In this document: positions 8,740 through 21,400 of the stretch, one piece after another
Numbering within the stretch: position 1 is the stretch's first letter
How the letters are laid out: each line of letters opens with the position of its first letter
Source of the DNA: Telmatactis stephensoni
Taxonomy: Eukaryota; Cnidaria; Anthozoa; Actiniaria; Isophelliidae
Reading direction: 5' to 3'
NCBI GenBank assembly: GCA_029948255.1
Contig: JALIZF010001715.1
Coordinates: 523,501 to 587,500, forward strand
Length of the DNA stretch: 64,000 bases
The notes under the pieces: model-generated
The model's input: the letters and a program-made list of their open reading frames with translations, nothing else
What the model was told of the DNA's origin: nothing
The model's database searches: none
Position numbers and translations under genes: made by a program

Positions 8740-9548
8740 TGTTACACAACAGAATTATACGAATTATCCTTCGACACTTTTGGGAATATATTTTACTCAT
8801 TTCGCTTGTATCTTTAACATTTTGAAATATGTCTATCCTAGGTTATATCTATATCTATTCAACATGGTTCACTGAGGTTTTATTATTGTATTATTATCGG
8901 GTAATTAATCAAGGTGTCTTGGTGTTAGTTAAGCCTATTTAGGTTTTCCCCTTTCCCCTAAGTTATTTGCTTTTGCTACTTGCTTTTTAGCACTCTCCAA
9001 GCTTTCTACATGTTCCGGTTTACTTTTAGGTGATTTTCGGCAACGCCTCTAGAACGTATATCCTCGTAGCACTGAACTGGGGTGCACCTGCTGTGGGCGT
9101 AAACTCTAGTTGGAGAACGCACTCCCCCTGTTCACCTACGATGCCTTGACACCTTTTTCAACTTTAGGACATAAGTTTTTGGAAGAAGTACTGAACTCAC
9201 CATGGAAATATTTATACCAATAGTAGCAGAATAATTTTTACTCTGCATTGTTGTAAGTTTCATGTATTTCTTTGTTAAGAACAGTACCCCTTCCTTTGAT
9301 AAGAGTTTTTCGATAAACATGTTTATTTCACAATCTGTACAGGGAGAAATGGTCCTCGTTACTACGAGCATTAACCAATCACGGTCCTCGTAGAAATGAC
9401 GTCAAATCTTGCCTGTCAATCAACTAGTTTTCTTACTTAAGCTTGTGAATTATAGAGTTGAGTAGTATTGGAGTTGTACTGAAGTTAAGAGCAATAACAA
9501 TAAACCATCAAGACACAGTCCAAGTCTCTACTGAGTAGTCCTCTTACA
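8740..9548 (+). repeat. 3' long terminal repeat
   Basis: An 809-bp copy of 710-1518 with a single difference (G at 9084). It is followed by TGTA (9549-9552), the right target duplication. The AATAAA copy lies at 9499-9504. Confidence 0.97.
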
Positions 9549-9713
9549 TGTAAAAGGATCACAGCCAAACACAACATTTTTTGTTCTTGAACTATTTCAG
9601 TAGTATCTGTACACATATATTTGGGTGTGTATCATTTACATGTGTAGGATTATTTAGTGGGTGTGCATAGTTTAATGGTGTCAAGTCTGCTTAGTGTGTA
9701 TTGATGTACTGAT

Positions 9714-10052
9714 CTAGCAGCTGTTTGAAGTTGCATTTGAAATATTAAAGTTTATGTTGTTTTTAGATGATAACCTGTTGAAAATCTCTTTTTCTTTAGC
9801 TCCACAATTTGAACAAAATTTGTTAATCATAACAGGTACACAAGTATTACAGTAATAAGAAATACTATTGCAGTTTATATGAATACAAATTGATTTAAAT
9901 TGTACGTGTAGACCTTCTGAAGCATTTTTAAGTGATAAAAGCATTAAAACAGTCATCACTTGAAGTTTCTTTTCCGTGTTTGTATTTATTAAATGTGGCA
10001 TAAAACTCGGTTTAGCTTTATATTTGTAACGTGTACTGCGCAAACCAAACAT
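9714..10052 (-). CDS. Small hypothetical ORF with C-x2-C pairs
   Basis: A 112-codon single frame starting at an ATG with A-rich context. Its C-terminal half has YYCNTC and, nine residues on, FCSNCG, a C-x2-C...C-x2-C arrangement like a zinc ribbon. The rest is Asn/Ser/Lys-rich with no domain I recognise. No neighbouring exons or splice sites were found that would extend it. It may be a chance ORF in AT-rich DNA. Confidence 0.22.
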   Translation of the reverse strand: MFGLRSTRYKYKAKPSFMPHLINTNTEKKLQVMTVLMLLSLKNASEGLHVQFKSICIHINCNSISYYCNTCVPVMINKFCSNCGAKEKEIFNRLSSKNNINFNISNATSNSC

Positions 10053-11019
10053 TTTCGAAATATTTTCGGCTTTACTGCATTCAAATACTAAAGTTGAGTA
10101 TCGGTTTTGCGAGATGGTTATAACTTTTATGAAAGTAAGAAGAAAAATTTGTATTTCCTGCCCTCAACAAACAGAAAACAACAAAGAATAAGCAGAAGAA
10201 CGATAGCGAATTTTAATAGAGCCGCCATTTTCATTGCATGCTCCAGCGATCACATGAATTCCGTTCAGCGGACCGCGCATACTCGCAACGTTATCACTTG
10301 CTGCTGCAATTACTGGGTTTCCACTCCTTTGGGAATCAGAAGACAATGAAGTGGTAGCCATGTTGGATGAACAAACAAGTGATGCTAATGAGAAATCTTT
10401 TGTTGAAGTTCATCCAAGATGGCTGCCGTGACGTCACATACAACCCAAGAATAGTCTTCACCTAATATAACAACAATTTTTGTCCAGGACTGAGGTCGAA
10501 ATTTCTGCAGCAGCAACACACACCCAGAAGGAAGGACTGGACTCAAACCACCACATAAAAACCTTGTGTTAAAATAGACACGTTTAGTTAACTCACCATT
10601 AGTTACCAACCATTATTGACAACCATTGTTAAGAGTGAGATAACTACAGTAAGATGTTGTGATGAGTGACTGCGAAAAATGACAGGTTTTCTATGGTGAC
10701 AGTGTTATCTTAATTTTCACCAGGTTGTCAGGACCGGATAGGGAAGGGTTACGCGTGTCATAGATTGCGGATACTAAGAATGTGTCGAAGTAACAAAGCT
10801 TCTAGAATGTGTCGCAAAACCTGCGTATATTGCTGGTAATAAATCACAGGTAAGATGTGATGTGTAAACTCATGCTTATACAGCGTTACTTGGCCCGCGT
10901 AGTTGAACCCTGATGGGAAGGGGGAGGAGAGGAATAGGCCCACCTTTCTATGTTTTACCCATCTCTTGCCTGATTCCCACCAAGATCGCTACGTAGGAAG
11001 CATAGTAGCAAGTGTACTA

Positions 11020-11228
11020 GCTAAGATGGCTAGTGCGCGTCCTGCTGCTGAATGAGAGATCACGAGTTCAATTGCCAGTCACCTTAAACCAGTTGTTTCG
11101 ACTTCTTCCATTCCGCGTAGTTATAATCATTGGTTTTAAATATCCTTAAAATGAAGCAGTGATGGAGAGAAGGGTAGACAGCGTAGCGTAGGCTTTGTGC
11201 TGAGGGAACTAACGACGCTGAACACCAT
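11020..11228 (+). repeat. tRNA-derived SINE copy (diverged)
   Basis: Contains a box A-like TGGCTAGTGCGCG and a box B-like CACGAGTTCAATTGCC, then the shared tail TTTCGACTTCTTCCATTCC. This body is shared with copies at 13006, 18442 and, inverted, 21655. Confidence 0.65.
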
Positions 11229-11449
11229 TGCTTTGCTTCAAGTAGGCTAAGGATATTCCTAGTATGCAGGTAATAACTATTGGCTTTTATTTCATAGATC
11301 ACATATAAATACTGATGAAAATTTCAACGCCTGTAACTATGGAAAGAAACAAAATATTAAAGTCATAAGACAGAATATTACTTGTATATGAAGAACAGAG
11401 TAAAAACGAAAACTTATGTATTTTTCATTTAGAATGGGTGGTATACATA

Positions 11450-11593
11450 GAGCGATAACACTAAAACCGTGAAACAAGTACTAACTAAAAAGTACAAATA
11501 GTACTAATGAAACAATAGAAAACAAAGGGTTTTGCCACTATTTGTCTCTATTTAGTTCGGCTAAGTTATTTCACGGTTTTAGTGTTATCGCTC
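11450..11593. mobile_element. Tc1/mariner-type MITE (TA duplication)
   Basis: Nearly perfect 28-bp terminal inverted repeats starting GAGCGATAACACTAAAACCG, flanked by TA (11448-11449 and 11594-11595). At 144 bp it has no coding capacity. Related termini occur at 26360-26500 and around 23459/23988. Confidence 0.75.
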
Positions 11594-11595
11594 TA

Positions 11596-12131
11596 TATAA
11601 TAAAGAGGTGTATACTATATATATATATAATAAAGAGGTGTATACTATATATATATAATAAAGAGGTGTATACAATATATATATAATAAAGAGGTGTATA
11701 CTATATATATAATAAAGAGGTGTATACTATATATATATAATAAAGAGGTGTATACTATATATATATAATAAAGAGGTGGTCTGTATGGTCTGTATTTTGC
11801 CATATCAGGACCGCTGTCCCGGATGAAAAGAAAAGTTTGCGTTTGGCAATTGTTTTCGCGGGCCTTCTCAAAGCCATATAATAAATAAGTTATTAACCTT
11901 GTTTGCTCAGTCTGTATGGGAAAATATCAGACCTCGGTCTTTTTGTACAGACCTCGCTGCGCTCGGTCCGTACTGTCAAGACCTCAGTCTGATATTTTCC
12001 CATACAGACCTCGCGCTCGGTTAATAATAATATAATAAAGAGGTGTATACTATATATATATAATAAAGAGGTGTATACTATATATATATAATAAAGAGGT
12101 GTATACTATATATATATATATAATAAAGAGG
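11596..12131. repeat. Tandem array of ~26-30 bp units, split by an insertion
   Basis: Units of TAATAAAGAGGTGTATACTA plus a variable (TA)n run fill 11596-11780 and resume at about 12027-12131. The middle (about 11781-12020) is a different sequence with repeated CAGACCTCG and CGCTCGGT motifs in both orientations, probably a later insertion. Variable TA length suggests replication slippage. Confidence 0.8.
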
Positions 12132-13005
12132 TTATTTAATCAGGATGTTTTGCGGCCAATCCGATTTTCGAATCAGGAATCTAAAATCGTTTGAAATCAT
12201 TTCAGATTCCTGTTTCAGAAAACAGAAAATAGATAATTTCCTTGCTTAGGTTGAAGTCCACGAAATGTTCGTCAAGAAGAAACATTGAATTTGTTGCCAT
12301 TTAAGGCCTAAAATTTACTATCAAATAAATCGCCCTCGTCAGTCGGCCATTGTTAATCAGTATGTACATTATGCGTGGTTTCGAGAGAAGGTCTGGAGAT
12401 GAATAACTTAACTTTACCCCTCCCCCGTCAAGTCATCTTTGTCACTTTTCAGTTCCGGGCTACCTGTGGTAATACAGGGGAGGTTTGGTGAGGTCATTCC
12501 GAAAGTAAGAAATGAAGCGGCCTACCCCTCCACGGGTATTTTTGTAGATACATGACTACAATATATCCAATACTGCTGCTGGCTGAAGTAACTATCTGGT
12601 ATAATTACTGTGTGAGCATGCGTACTTCTGTTGATTGTATATCTCCCACACATTACTTTATCATCCTACAAATCTTGTTCTTCTAATCAAGTCACGCTGT
12701 TTATTATCGACTATTCTATGTGATCACAGCATCACACATTGTTTGCAGCAATGCAGCTGATTTATACTTTTTCTGTCTACATTCGTTGGTATAATGTGGA
12801 GAGAAAACAATAGGTTATGAAGTTCACCAGTAATTATTCAGAATGTATTATGACTATATACTACATGACTTTATGAAAAAGGTTCATTCTAAGAACAATG
12901 GCATGGGTAAAGACTGCCATATTCATTTCGCTTTTCAAAGTATTTTCTATCAAACGACTCTGAGCGCGTCACCGTACGTGTATCTGTGATATGGTATGGG
13001 AAAGG

Positions 13006-13258
13006 AGCAAGGATGGTACAGTTGGTTAGTGCGCGGCCTTCGGTGCGAGGGGTCCCGAGTTCGATTCCCAGTGACTTCACATCCTTGTTTCGACTTCTTT
13101 CCTTTCCGTGTAGCTTTAATTGGCTATAAATTCCCTTAAAACGGAGAACTGACGGAGAGAGGGGGTAAAGGGTGTACCTTCGCACACTTGATACATGAGC
13201 CTCTGGCTCGGGAGATCTGGGCATCCACTCCCCGCGATTTCGAAGTAAAACATTAACC
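13006..13258 (+). repeat. tRNA-derived SINE copy
   Basis: Starts AGCAAGGATGG. The head has box A GTTGGTTAGTGCGCGG and box B GAGTTCGATTCCC, as in a tRNA. The body continues with TTTCGACTTCTTTCCTTTCC and ends in an A-rich segment. It is the best-preserved of the family in this window. It cannot fold as a real tRNA gene with a matching acceptor stem. Confidence 0.75.
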
Positions 13259-15410
13259 TTTGCCTTTTTGCCTTTAAAAGCGCTCACATATTTCTTTGTA
13301 CTTATTTTTGCCTTTATTTGCACTCAAAAGCACGCGTATTTTCAATGCTTGCAGACTCATAAATGACGAGACTAACTTTTCATGAGATTACAAGTCTTAA
13401 CATAGTCAAAATGAATGATTGAACGTTTTACTCATGCAACATAACAATATTTCTTGTACATTTGCAATCGTTTTTATTTGTATACTAATCCCCGGCCCTC
13501 TAGCCTTGATCTTGTTGCTGTAGATGAAGTGATTGTTGTGCTTTACACGAACTTGTAGGATGAAACTAGAACAACATCTTGCTTAACGTCATGTCGGCGA
13601 CGACAAACCTGTTAATACTACTAGCGAGAACAACAAAGTGCACTAGAAAACTACGCATTGTCGACCATCGAAGCCAAGTGACTATAGCCAACTGATCATC
13701 CCACTAACCAAGCAGTCACCGACCTACCTCAGTATCAACCAACCAACCAACCAACTTACCTACCTATCAACTTATCAACTAACCAAATTTCATCAATCAC
13801 CGAAACAAACGACAAATCATCCACCGACTATCCAACTAACGAACCATGTTCGAACAACCAATATCTGAGCCAACTAACAAAACATTATCATTGAATTAAT
13901 CAACAACTTACGTACGCCATTAAACAATCAATAAGTTAAGAAATACACAAGTTCAATGAACAAGACAGAACAGTCATGAGAAATTTAGTTTATAACACAA
14001 AATGTCTGAAAGAATGAATTGAATGACAACTATAACATTAGTTCAAAATGTGGGAAATTCTATTCGGAATCTTTCCCATCACAAACATGAGACAAATTAC
14101 TGATGAGTTAAAAAGTTTTCAGATAGATAAATTTGTGCTCATCTGAATCCTTTATAAGTATTAGCCTTTACCCAACCCCTCCATATAACTAAGTATGTCC
14201 CAAACAATTGGACGATCACATGACAACGGCCATGTTAAAAACAGTCTTTTGTTCTGTCATCCAACATGTCCGCCGGTACGTAATAGCACATAGCTTCTAA
14301 CAGACTGTATGTCGTTAAGAAACTATGTCTTATTCATGGTGAATTAAAACTGATGTCAGTTTTGGGATAATGTACAATGGTAAAAGTCCCGGCAACAGTT
14401 TCACTATCCATACAGCATAGATTCAACGAATTGAACATTCAATTCAATGAATTCAATGAGATTCAATGAAAATGAACAGTGAATGAATTGATTCGTCGAT
14501 TGAACGAATGCTGAGAGGTGTTGAACTGAACACAAGGATGGCAAACGGTTTCAAAATCGACATTCAAAGTTGAACGGTTGTTGAAGCAGATGTTGAAACC
14601 GTTCAGTTGCCGCGGGTCTAAGCCCCTTTCCGTAATGGTTGATGCGCGGTCTTCATTGACGACTATTTCAGCCGCTTTTGGATAAACTTGTCATAATATG
14701 GCTCAATACATAGATAAAACAATATAACTAGCAAAGCATGTGACACCTTCCATATACAGGTAATATTGACAAACACAACAATAATAAAAGATGTTTTGAT
14801 ACCTACTTGATAATCCTTTAAAGCTAGAAAAAGAATGGAGATACAATTGATTGATAAAGAAAAACATTTCCAAACATATATAACAGTTGTCTGGTACATC
14901 AAGTGAGTCGTGTTCCAGTATGTGCACGATTTCTAAATTATTATACGTTAAACTCAGGAACTCCCCTGGTAGGACTACTGCATAAAACATCTTGCAGCGT
15001 GCAGCTTGCGTCTCGTTTGAACACCGTCTCACGCAAGTCAGCGCACTTTTTCAAAAATTCTCAACAAAAATCACGCAGCTGAAGGGCAAGGTTTGTTGTT
15101 GCTTGAATTATTTGAAGGAAAGGACATGTGCAGAGATTCGGACCACAAAAGAAGAAAAACAACTTGCAAAACTTAGCAAGTTAATGCATGAGCCACAGTG
15201 CAAGTTAGCGATCAAACGAGCCACAAGTTCAAAACTTGCGATAACTTGAGCCTCCTTGAGTTCTCGGGGCCTTACGTTTAGTTGCCTTAGTTTAGTTAAC
15301 CTTTCCAACTGAAGGTTTTTAAGCATGCATTATTACTTAAGAATTTCTTGCTAAACACCCTCAATCAGTAACATCGAGATTCCAGATACCAAATCACTTA
15401 GGCTTTGTGG

Positions 15411-18400
15411 TTAGTCTGTTGTTTTAAAAACAAAGAGAACATTTGTCAATATTATATACAATTGACTACCTCCATCACAAATGGCCTCCACGAGATTCCT
15501 TAGCTGTGCCTTCAACGCTTTCGCTGACGTCACTGTATAGATTGCTTTCCTTTGTGGCATAGAAACCACGTCTCTGATCAACGAATCATAGTTTGCTTTG
15601 TTGCCTGTGGTAACGGCAAACACATCAGCGAGATTGGAGCGTACTTTGGAAGCTAATTCAGCTGCTAATTCCTCATTACGAACTTGTCCTGTACCAATCA
15701 ATATCACAGTCTGTGTAAAGGGAAAAAATATTTTTACTGACATATCCCATACAAAAAGTTCTATACTAAATATCGGAAAAACCGCAGCACTCGACACGCT
15801 AACAACACGCTAACGACACGCTAACGACACGGTTATGGTCACGGTCACGCACTGCACGGAATTTTAAACGTTACGGAACCAACAACGAAACGACGTGATC
15901 GTGTTAAGATGTTTCAAAGTCAAACGAGATCTGACTACCATAGAAAATCAACCAGTGAGCAAGGGAAACCACTTCTACACCAATTAGAATACGAAAAAGC
16001 AATTGGATATTCATTTTACCATAGTCCCTTGCCGTCTTGCAGGAAGTATAGCAACTAACCTTGTTCATTTTATACCTGGCTCCTGAGGTTGGTTGCAGTA
16101 AGTTGTGAGCAAGATACAAAGCTTCATTAATGTCTGCTATTTGTCCTTCTTCCAACCCGACTTGTTGTATTGCTCGCATTGCGTTGTCCATGTTTTGTGA
16201 TACGTCAATGTCAGAGAACGTCATTTCCGATGCTGCATACCCCGAGTACGTTGCTAAGGATACATGTGAGACACCTGGGTAGATATCAAAGGAACCGACC
16301 AGGTCTTGTGCAAATGACTTAGCCAATTCAAACCCTGTCGCCCCGCCCAAACCACTAGTATTTTCTAAGAGAATTAATAGATCTCTTTTCTCACCACAAG
16401 CTGAAATAAGAGAAATTTTAATATTAGTTCTGATAGAAAATATCTCGATATATTTTCTAGTGTTTTAAATAGGCTGAGGATTTTACCAAAGTATAATTAA
16501 TGGTATAGGCTTATTTGTTTTCTTTATAATGTAGTTTAAGCATAACAGATTTTGCGCGCAAGATAGATAGACATTACAACTTAGAATGAGTTTGGTTTGT
16601 TAAAGACCTACAAGAAACGTTCATTGCTCAAAGCAAATTAACCTAAATCGTTTTTGTTTGTTCGGTTTGTTTTTCACGTGACGTCATCAAAAAGCTAAAA
16701 TCTATACTATAGATATCTGAAAGCTGGCTCTCTGGTATTTTCTATATATTTTTGAAAGAAGTTGTTTCTGGATATCTGGACTGTTTCTGTTTTTTTTTTA
16801 TTTTTTATAAATCTTTGTAACAAAAACTCGTTCGGAGTCAAACTTAATTTCAACAGTTACAAAGTTTTGGCTGCTCTCTGGTTTTATTTAGGACCATGTA
16901 ACCGTGAAATGATAATCGATATTTTTGCGGTCAAAAGCGATATAACTTCAATAATCATCATATCCCCCAAGATTCCTTTGAAAATTGTGACTTCCCTCTC
17001 TAAAGATAAGGCTTATCTTGATGAAGTCATTCCAAGATTCATCCAATCAGTGCACGTAGCTTATACCTAGGTTGCATGGCCGATAGAGCAGTTTTCAAAT
17101 GAGTTGGAAACTTACCGCGCCGTACCATGACCATGTCAGTACCATAATGTCTAAAAATCATTGGAAATTCCTGTCGTAACCGTACCGTGCTTTGACCGTT
17201 TCCCGGTCATAGGAAATCTGCTCTATTGACCATGTGTCTTGTATAGTCCATACCTATTGGAGGATATCGACACACTTGATGGCACTCTGTGTCGTCCAAG
17301 AAACAACATTTCATTTCTCCTGGGCAGTCCCAATCATCTTCTTGTTGACTTCGCGAAGGCATGCCAGCAGACTGTCCGCAGGGGATTAGCTCTGGAGGAA
17401 TCGGCTTGGCACAGGCTTGCGCTGCTTTGCTCAGAGGAAGCGGACAAGTTCCTTGTTTCTCTGTAACAAAGTATTTGACTATTTTGTCTTGTTCATTAAA
17501 CTTGTGTATTTTATAACTTATTGATTAATTTTAAAATGGCGTTGCTGATTAATTCACTGATATATAATGTTTTGTTAGTTGGCTCAGTGGGTAGGTCGAA
17601 CATGGTTCGTGAGTTGGATAGTCGGCGAATGATTTGTCGGTGTTCTTTAGTTGGTCGTTGAAGTTGGTCGGTCAGGTGGTTGGTTAATTGGTTGATAGGT
17701 AGGTAAGTTGGTTGGTTGGTTGCATGATGGTTGCAATTGGTTGGTCGGTCGGTTGGTTGATAGGTTGGATGGTTGGTTGTGATGGTTTAGATGTTTTGTT
17801 TCGCTTTGTTTCGTTCCATTTTGAATCGTTTTGTTTAAAAAGCTAGCAAATTCTCTTTCAATGGATGGTATATAGCTGACAGAAACAATTGGCCTGTCCT
17901 TATTGGGTAACTAAAATATACCAGTGGTAGACGGTTAGTTTTGGTCACGATGGAGGGCGCAGGTTTGTACTAGAGATAGTTAACAGCCTAGCACATGACA
18001 GTATGTCTAAGTGTCATTTCCATTACCTGGACATAGCAGTGGTTCAATGTCATTAGCAATCTTCAGCAAGTGATCACCTCCTTTAGATGCAAACACGAGT
18101 TTATTCTCAGTGGCTAGTGTCTGGATGAATTCAACTGTGTCGTCCTGAGTATTAGTTCCAACAGCTATACGCTGAACACCCAGTGCATCAAGTCCTTGTA
18201 CGACTAGCTAGGACAAGATGCGCACAAATAACTTAAAGAATCACAAAGACTAAATCTAAATATGAAAGAAACGTTTAGTTGAAGTTTAGTGAAATTTATC
18301 GATTTTTTGCGAGGTTTGTTTTTATCCTCAGTGGTCTTTAATAAAATTGTCACACGACACAGGTAGCCCAAACTACTTCATCGCGCTAAAACGCCACGCC

Positions 18401-21400
18401 CTCTCTGAAACAGAGCCTGGGGTGCCTGTCTTCTTACTAGGAGCAAGGATGGCTTGATTAGTACGCGGCCTTCTATACAAGGGTTCCGGGTTCGATTCCC
18501 AGTCATCTCACATCCTTGTTTTGACTTCTTTCCATTCCATGTAGACTGCTTAAATACCCGTATAATGGAGCACTGGTGGAGAGAGGAGGTAGACGATGTA
18601 CCCTTCAAGCACTGTATATACGATGCTCGGGGGCAACCACTCTCCGCGCTTTCAATATGTAAAATAAATTAGCTTTAGCTGATTGAAAAAAGGGAATGAT
18701 TACTTACCCTCACGTCATCAGACCCTTGGGATGATGGTCCTGATGTAATTAACATTAAATACCTTGGATGACCACGTCTCGTTCCACCTTCAATGCTAAA
18801 GAAATCAGTCTGAGCAGTTTGCAGGGCCATATCTACTCTCTTTTCTGGATCGTAAGTTTTTACGAGGGAATCTATCAGCTGTTGTAACTCAGCTTCGCTT
18901 CTAATATTTCTGAATCCATCGGTAATTTTGTTGGTGAAACTTGCAAAGGTCAGAAGTCCAATGTGAATGTTGTTTTCAGAGATTGCGTAGGACAGCAGCA
19001 GCTTTTTCAGAAACTCTTTTATTCCTTTGAAGTCAGACCGGGAGACAGTTTCTGAAGCGTCGATAGCAATGACCATCTCAAAAGGTTGGAAGCATTCTGG
19101 GCAACAAGTAAAAAGGTAATTACCTTATCAGCGCTCACTGTTTCTACCTATATAAAGCATGGTTCTTTCTGGCCCTTCTTTCCCCCTTAAAGCCTGGTAT
19201 AGCGACATAGGCAACATACACAAACTCATAGTTGTACTGTTCATTAGCAGTGCACTAACGATAGATCTGTGAGCACGCAGGATGAGTCGAGTCCTGCAAA
19301 TGTGGATAAAAAGTAAATTGTTTGCTGCCGTGCGACATATCGATCAGCGACAGTGAAGCTTTAATTACAGAAGGCTTTTGCACCAGCAATATTTAGGATG
19401 CTTACTTTTTACTGGGGGTTCTTTGCAAACTGTCCGAGACATTTGATAGACAGCTGAAGATAGATCATTCAAATTTCTTTTTAGGACCAAAAATTCAGAA
19501 TGTGGCTGAGAAACAATGGAAGAATAGACTGAAGGGTTGACACTGCCTTGTATGCCCGCCACCATTAGCCTCACTCCCATGCCTGTAAGCTGATTGGCTG
19601 CTGCTACGGTCTGCATTGCATCACTGGTACTTGGACTATCGCGGAAAAAAGAATCGATTGTAAGTTGACTATGAATAGATTGATGTAAGTTGATATCCAA
19701 GGGTCTTTAAGATTTACCAACACAGTTGACTGCAACACAGTTGACTTCCGATAACTCGAAACGCGGGAGGGGAGACGTTCGAGTTATCGAGTGCTTAAAA
19801 GTACTACAAATGTATAGAGCAGATCCACAGTGGAAATCAGTTTTCGTTCACGTTGATGTGAGCCGGCTCAAGATACAGGGCAAAAAAAGAGTTAACTGTA
19901 TTCACTTGCTCAATGCTTCCCAAGGTTTAGCAGGTTCTTCTATCGGGAGAGCATAATCATTTGCTACAAGAGAGATTATAAGCATCACGTACACGACAGA
20001 CGGCAGAGACGATCACGTGACCTGATTTTTCGCCTCTGACGTTGTTGTTGTCCATACGAGGGTGCGTGATTTCGCGTTTGCCATAACCGTGAAAAGTCAC
20101 TCTTTCGTTTGAGTGCCAAACACCCAACGCCAGGAGTGAAAAATGTAGGTCACGTGGTCCTCTCTGCCGTCTGCTGTTTGCTGTGTACGTGAAGCTTAAT
20201 CTGCCCACTCTTTATACTACTTATGTTTTATATTCGCAAGTCAAAGCTGTATAAATATACAACTCCACTGCGATTAGAAGCTTTTATTCTTCATAAACGA
20301 TTTAATAAAACTTTAATAATGGTGTAATAAAACAAAAATACCTTGGTACAAATAAGACCATGACCTTAGCACGTGACTGTCTGACGCCACCATAGATACT
20401 AAATGCATGGTCAGCGGCAAGTCGCAGAGCAGCAGCAATGTTGACGTCATTACTCGATGATGGTTGTATGCTAGCAATAGTTTGATGAACCTGCTGAATA
20501 CTGTAATCACGATCGAGTGGTTGATATAGCGTAGCATCTTGGTTGTAAGTGATGACTCCTATGTGGGTCAATGTCTTAGACACATTAAACATCGATACGA
20601 AGTCCGTGACAACTCTTTGTAGGCCAGGTAAAGTAGAGGAAGAGTCAGGAATAGCAAGGACAAGATCGATGTCCTTGCAACCTGAAAATTTAAGTTCATA
20701 GTGACATCCTAGCTCTCTCAAACATTATGTCTTTTTAGAAAAAGCCGTCTTACACGCACCTTTAACGCCGACACACGATGCAGCCCTTTCTCCAACTATT
20801 TTTGCCAGGTTGCGCGCAATTGTTGCATGCAAGGGTGGATACCGTATCCATGGTGCAGCAACCGATGCGCGAAACGTTGCAGAAAAGATTGCAACGTGTG
20901 TCTGGGTACAAGTTGTACAGCTTGCGTTACAAAAAATGCCGCATTTAGCAATAGCAAGGAATTCCTTTTCACGTTATAAACCAATATTTGCGTGGCAGGG
21001 ATGAAAATGTATTTCGCGACAATCAGCTCTTCCAGTCAACTAACTCATTTACATCAGTCAATTAACCTTTGCGCGCAAGGGACTTCAATTTTAAATCACA
21101 TTCTATTCTCTCACCAGTACCAATGGACTCTGCGGTCTACAAGATAATCGTAGCTAAAACAGTATGGTGTTTATGGCACGGTACTGCTACAGCAGTAATA
21201 TCGAATGTTTCATGTTTTAGCGGCAATGACACAGTTACGACACGGCACGGTTCGTTCAGAAACATATATCTATTCAGTTGTATTCGCACCTTTACATTCC
21301 ATTGTTTCTATTTTATTCAGTTGCTCATATACCGCTCCAAAGTCTTTAGCTTGTAAGATGTGTTGGTCACTACTGGCTATTTGATAAAGTTCACCAGCAT

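Larger units (their letters stand above)
710..9548 (+). mobile_element. Ty3/gypsy-like LTR retrotransposon with RING and env frames, pol-deleted
   Basis: An 8,839-bp element bounded by two 809-bp direct LTRs and a 4-bp target duplication TGTA (706-709 and 9549-9552). Order: 5' LTR, primer-binding candidate, gag, an unassigned frame, integrase C-terminal half plus chromodomain, RING-finger ORF, envelope-like ORF, non-coding 3' part, polypurine tract, 3' LTR. The integrase remnant and the chromodomain place it in Ty3/gypsy. No protease, reverse transcriptase or RNase H motif is visible between gag and the integrase remnant, so it cannot retrotranspose alone. The LTRs differ at one base (A at 1054, G at 9084), so insertion was recent. 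Gag, RING and env frames are open. The one in-frame stop seen in the remaining pol part is at 4430. Confidence 0.95.
9549..15410. other. Repeat-rich intergenic region
   Basis: No conserved gene was recognised over 5.9 kb. It contains two tRNA-derived SINE copies, a TA-flanked MITE, a split tandem array, an (ACCA)n-like tract at 13733-13760, and tracts of ATTCAATGA-like units near 14420-14480. The segment 10345-10450 also recurs, diverged, near 34310-34400. One small ORF is listed separately. Confidence 0.6.

Noticed and set aside
13006..13090. tRNA-like segments at 13006, 18442 and 34645 as tRNA genes
   Set aside because: They have box A/B motifs but no acceptor stem pairing, and the first two are joined to a shared SINE body.
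12889..13323. 144-codon minus-strand ORF
   Set aside because: Runs antisense through a SINE copy, so it is a repeat by-product.
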